Assembly (NCBI GenBank): GCA_934456295.1
Contig: CAKSHB010000016.1
Location: forward strand, 1 to 31,998
Reading direction: 5' to 3'
Source of the DNA: an uncultured Clostridia bacterium
GTDB taxonomy: Bacteria; Bacillota; Clostridia; UBA1381; UMGS1253
Length of the DNA: 31,998 nucleotides
The translations under genes and the position numbers were made by a program. Every line of letters starts with the position of its first letter. The first letter of the stretch is position 1. Shown here in pieces: positions 31,107 through 31,998 of the stretch. The notes under the pieces are model-generated. The model was not told the origin of the DNA, ran no database searches, and saw only the letters and a program-made list of their open reading frames with translations.

Positions 31107-31998
31107 ATGAATGAAGCTGTACGCCGTATTTTTGTTGAGAAAAAGAAGGGCTTTGACGTCGAGGCGCAGGTTATGCTTTCGGATTTACGAAGCAATCTGT
31201 CGCTTGAAGCATTGACAAACGTTCGCATAATAAACCGTTACGATATTTCGGGAATAAGCGATTTTGAGTATGCACAGGCGAGAAATTTGATTTTTTCCGA
31301 GCCGCCGGCAGATAACTGCTTTGATGAACATATTGATATAAGCGGCCATGCGCGCGTTTTTGCAATAGAATATCTTCCCGGACAATATGATCAGCGCGCA
31401 GATTCTGCCGAAGAGTGTATAGCAATTCTCACGCAGAAAAAGCGTCCTATTGTTAAAAGCGCAAAGCTGATAGTACTTGACGGTGATATTGCCGATAAAG
31501 ACTTTGTGCGCATAAAAGCGTATCTTATAAACCCTGTTGATTCAAGAGAGGCTTCTCTCGAGAAACCCGAAAACCTCGAACCCGAGCTTGATATTCCCGA
31601 AGATGTTGCACATATAAACGGCTTTGTAAATTTTGGCGATACGGAACTTGAAAATTTTGCACAAAAAATGGGATTTGCCATGGATAGCGACGATTTGCGT
31701 TTTTGCCGTGATTATTTTAAAAACGAAGAAAAACGCAATCCGACGGTTACAGAACTTCGCATGATTGACACATATTGGTCGGATCATTGCCGCCATACAA
31801 CCTTCGGCACAAAAATCAACAGTGTAAAATTTGAAGAGGGCAAATACACACAGCCCATAAAAAAGGCGTACGACGAATATATAAACACAAAAAATGAGCT
31901 GTATCCGGAAGGCAGAGATGTGACGCTTATGGATATAGCGCTGGCTGCCATGAAAAAGCTTCGCCGCGACGGTGTTCTTACAAGACTTGACGAGTCAG
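31107..31998 (+). CDS. purL: Phosphoribosylformylglycinamidine synthase, N-terminal part (partial)
   Basis: An open frame from ATG 31107 (GGGAGG at 31092-31097, 9-bp spacing) runs off the right edge after 297 codons. The N-terminal domain (EAVRRIFVEKKKGFDVEAQV) and the linker lead into the family's hallmark VTELRMIDTYWSDHCRHTTF, where the synthetase domain begins. A separate N-terminal domain of about 200 residues before this motif indicates the large single-chain enzyme (about 1,250 residues) rather than the small PurL that needs PurS and PurQ. It makes FGAM from FGAR, glutamine and ATP, the fourth step of purine synthesis. No convincing own promoter was seen. Confidence 0.94.
   Translation, partial: MNEAVRRIFVEKKKGFDVEAQVMLSDLRSNLSLEALTNVRIINRYDISGISDFEYAQARNLIFSEPPADNCFDEHIDISGHARVFAIEYLPGQYDQRADSAEECIAILTQKKRPIVKSAKLIVLDGDIADKDFVRIKAYLINPVDSREASLEKPENLEPELDIPEDVAHINGFVNFGDTELENFAQKMGFAMDSDDLRFCRDYFKNEEKRNPTVTELRMIDTYWSDHCRHTTFGTKINSVKFEEGKYTQPIKKAYDEYINTKNELYPEGRDVTLMDIALAAMKKLRRDGVLTRLDES

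Overview
The window is a compact stretch of chromosome from a low-to-moderate-GC, Gram-positive anaerobe, most likely a gut-type member of the Clostridia. The basis is the GGAGG-type ribosome sites with frequent GTG/TTG starts, the consensus sigma-A promoters (TTGnnn-17/18-TATAAT), the Tn916-type excisionase, the sodium-pumping biotin-dependent decarboxylase cluster, a DacF-type carboxypeptidase and large single-chain PurL. No rRNA, tRNA, CRISPR array or intact mobile element was seen.

Left edge (1-1770): the tail of an AraC-type regulator, a YitT-family gene reduced to its cytoplasmic domain, a Tn916-type excisionase gene, and an integrase pseudogene with an in-frame stop and an internal deletion. 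This looks like the scar of a decayed integrative element next to ychF. From 1770 to 5410 are ychF, birA and a first citrate synthase, closed by a strong bidirectional terminator. A convergent flippase-like membrane protein follows on the minus strand, then a DMT-family transporter paired with a six-hairpin glycosidase, and a second, paralogous citrate synthase with tatD.

Centre (11.8-18.3 kb): an rRNA pseudouridine synthase with a small GNAT-like protein, then a five-gene biotin carboxyltransferase cluster: MmdA-type carboxyltransferase, OadG/MmdD-type small membrane subunit, biotin carrier, sodium-pump beta subunit and an OadA/5S-type carboxyltransferase without its own biotin domain. Two carboxyltransferases, one biotin carrier and one sodium pump together could interconvert methylmalonyl-CoA/propionyl-CoA and oxaloacetate/pyruvate, coupled to sodium export. 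BirA, encoded in the same window, would charge the carrier, and the two citrate synthases use the same metabolite pool.

Right part (18.4-32 kb): a secreted D,D-carboxypeptidase; a divergent AraC regulator/SDR pair whose intergenic region carries a 15-bp direct repeat placed for autorepression and activation; lysA, dusB and guaB; the uvrB-(unknown)-uvrA repair operon; and the first 297 codons of purL. The most unusual non-coding signal is the uvrB leader. It has a palindrome resembling a variant LexA box between -35 and -10, then two competing RNA structures, one of which would bury the uvrB ribosome site and ends in a U-run just before the start codon.
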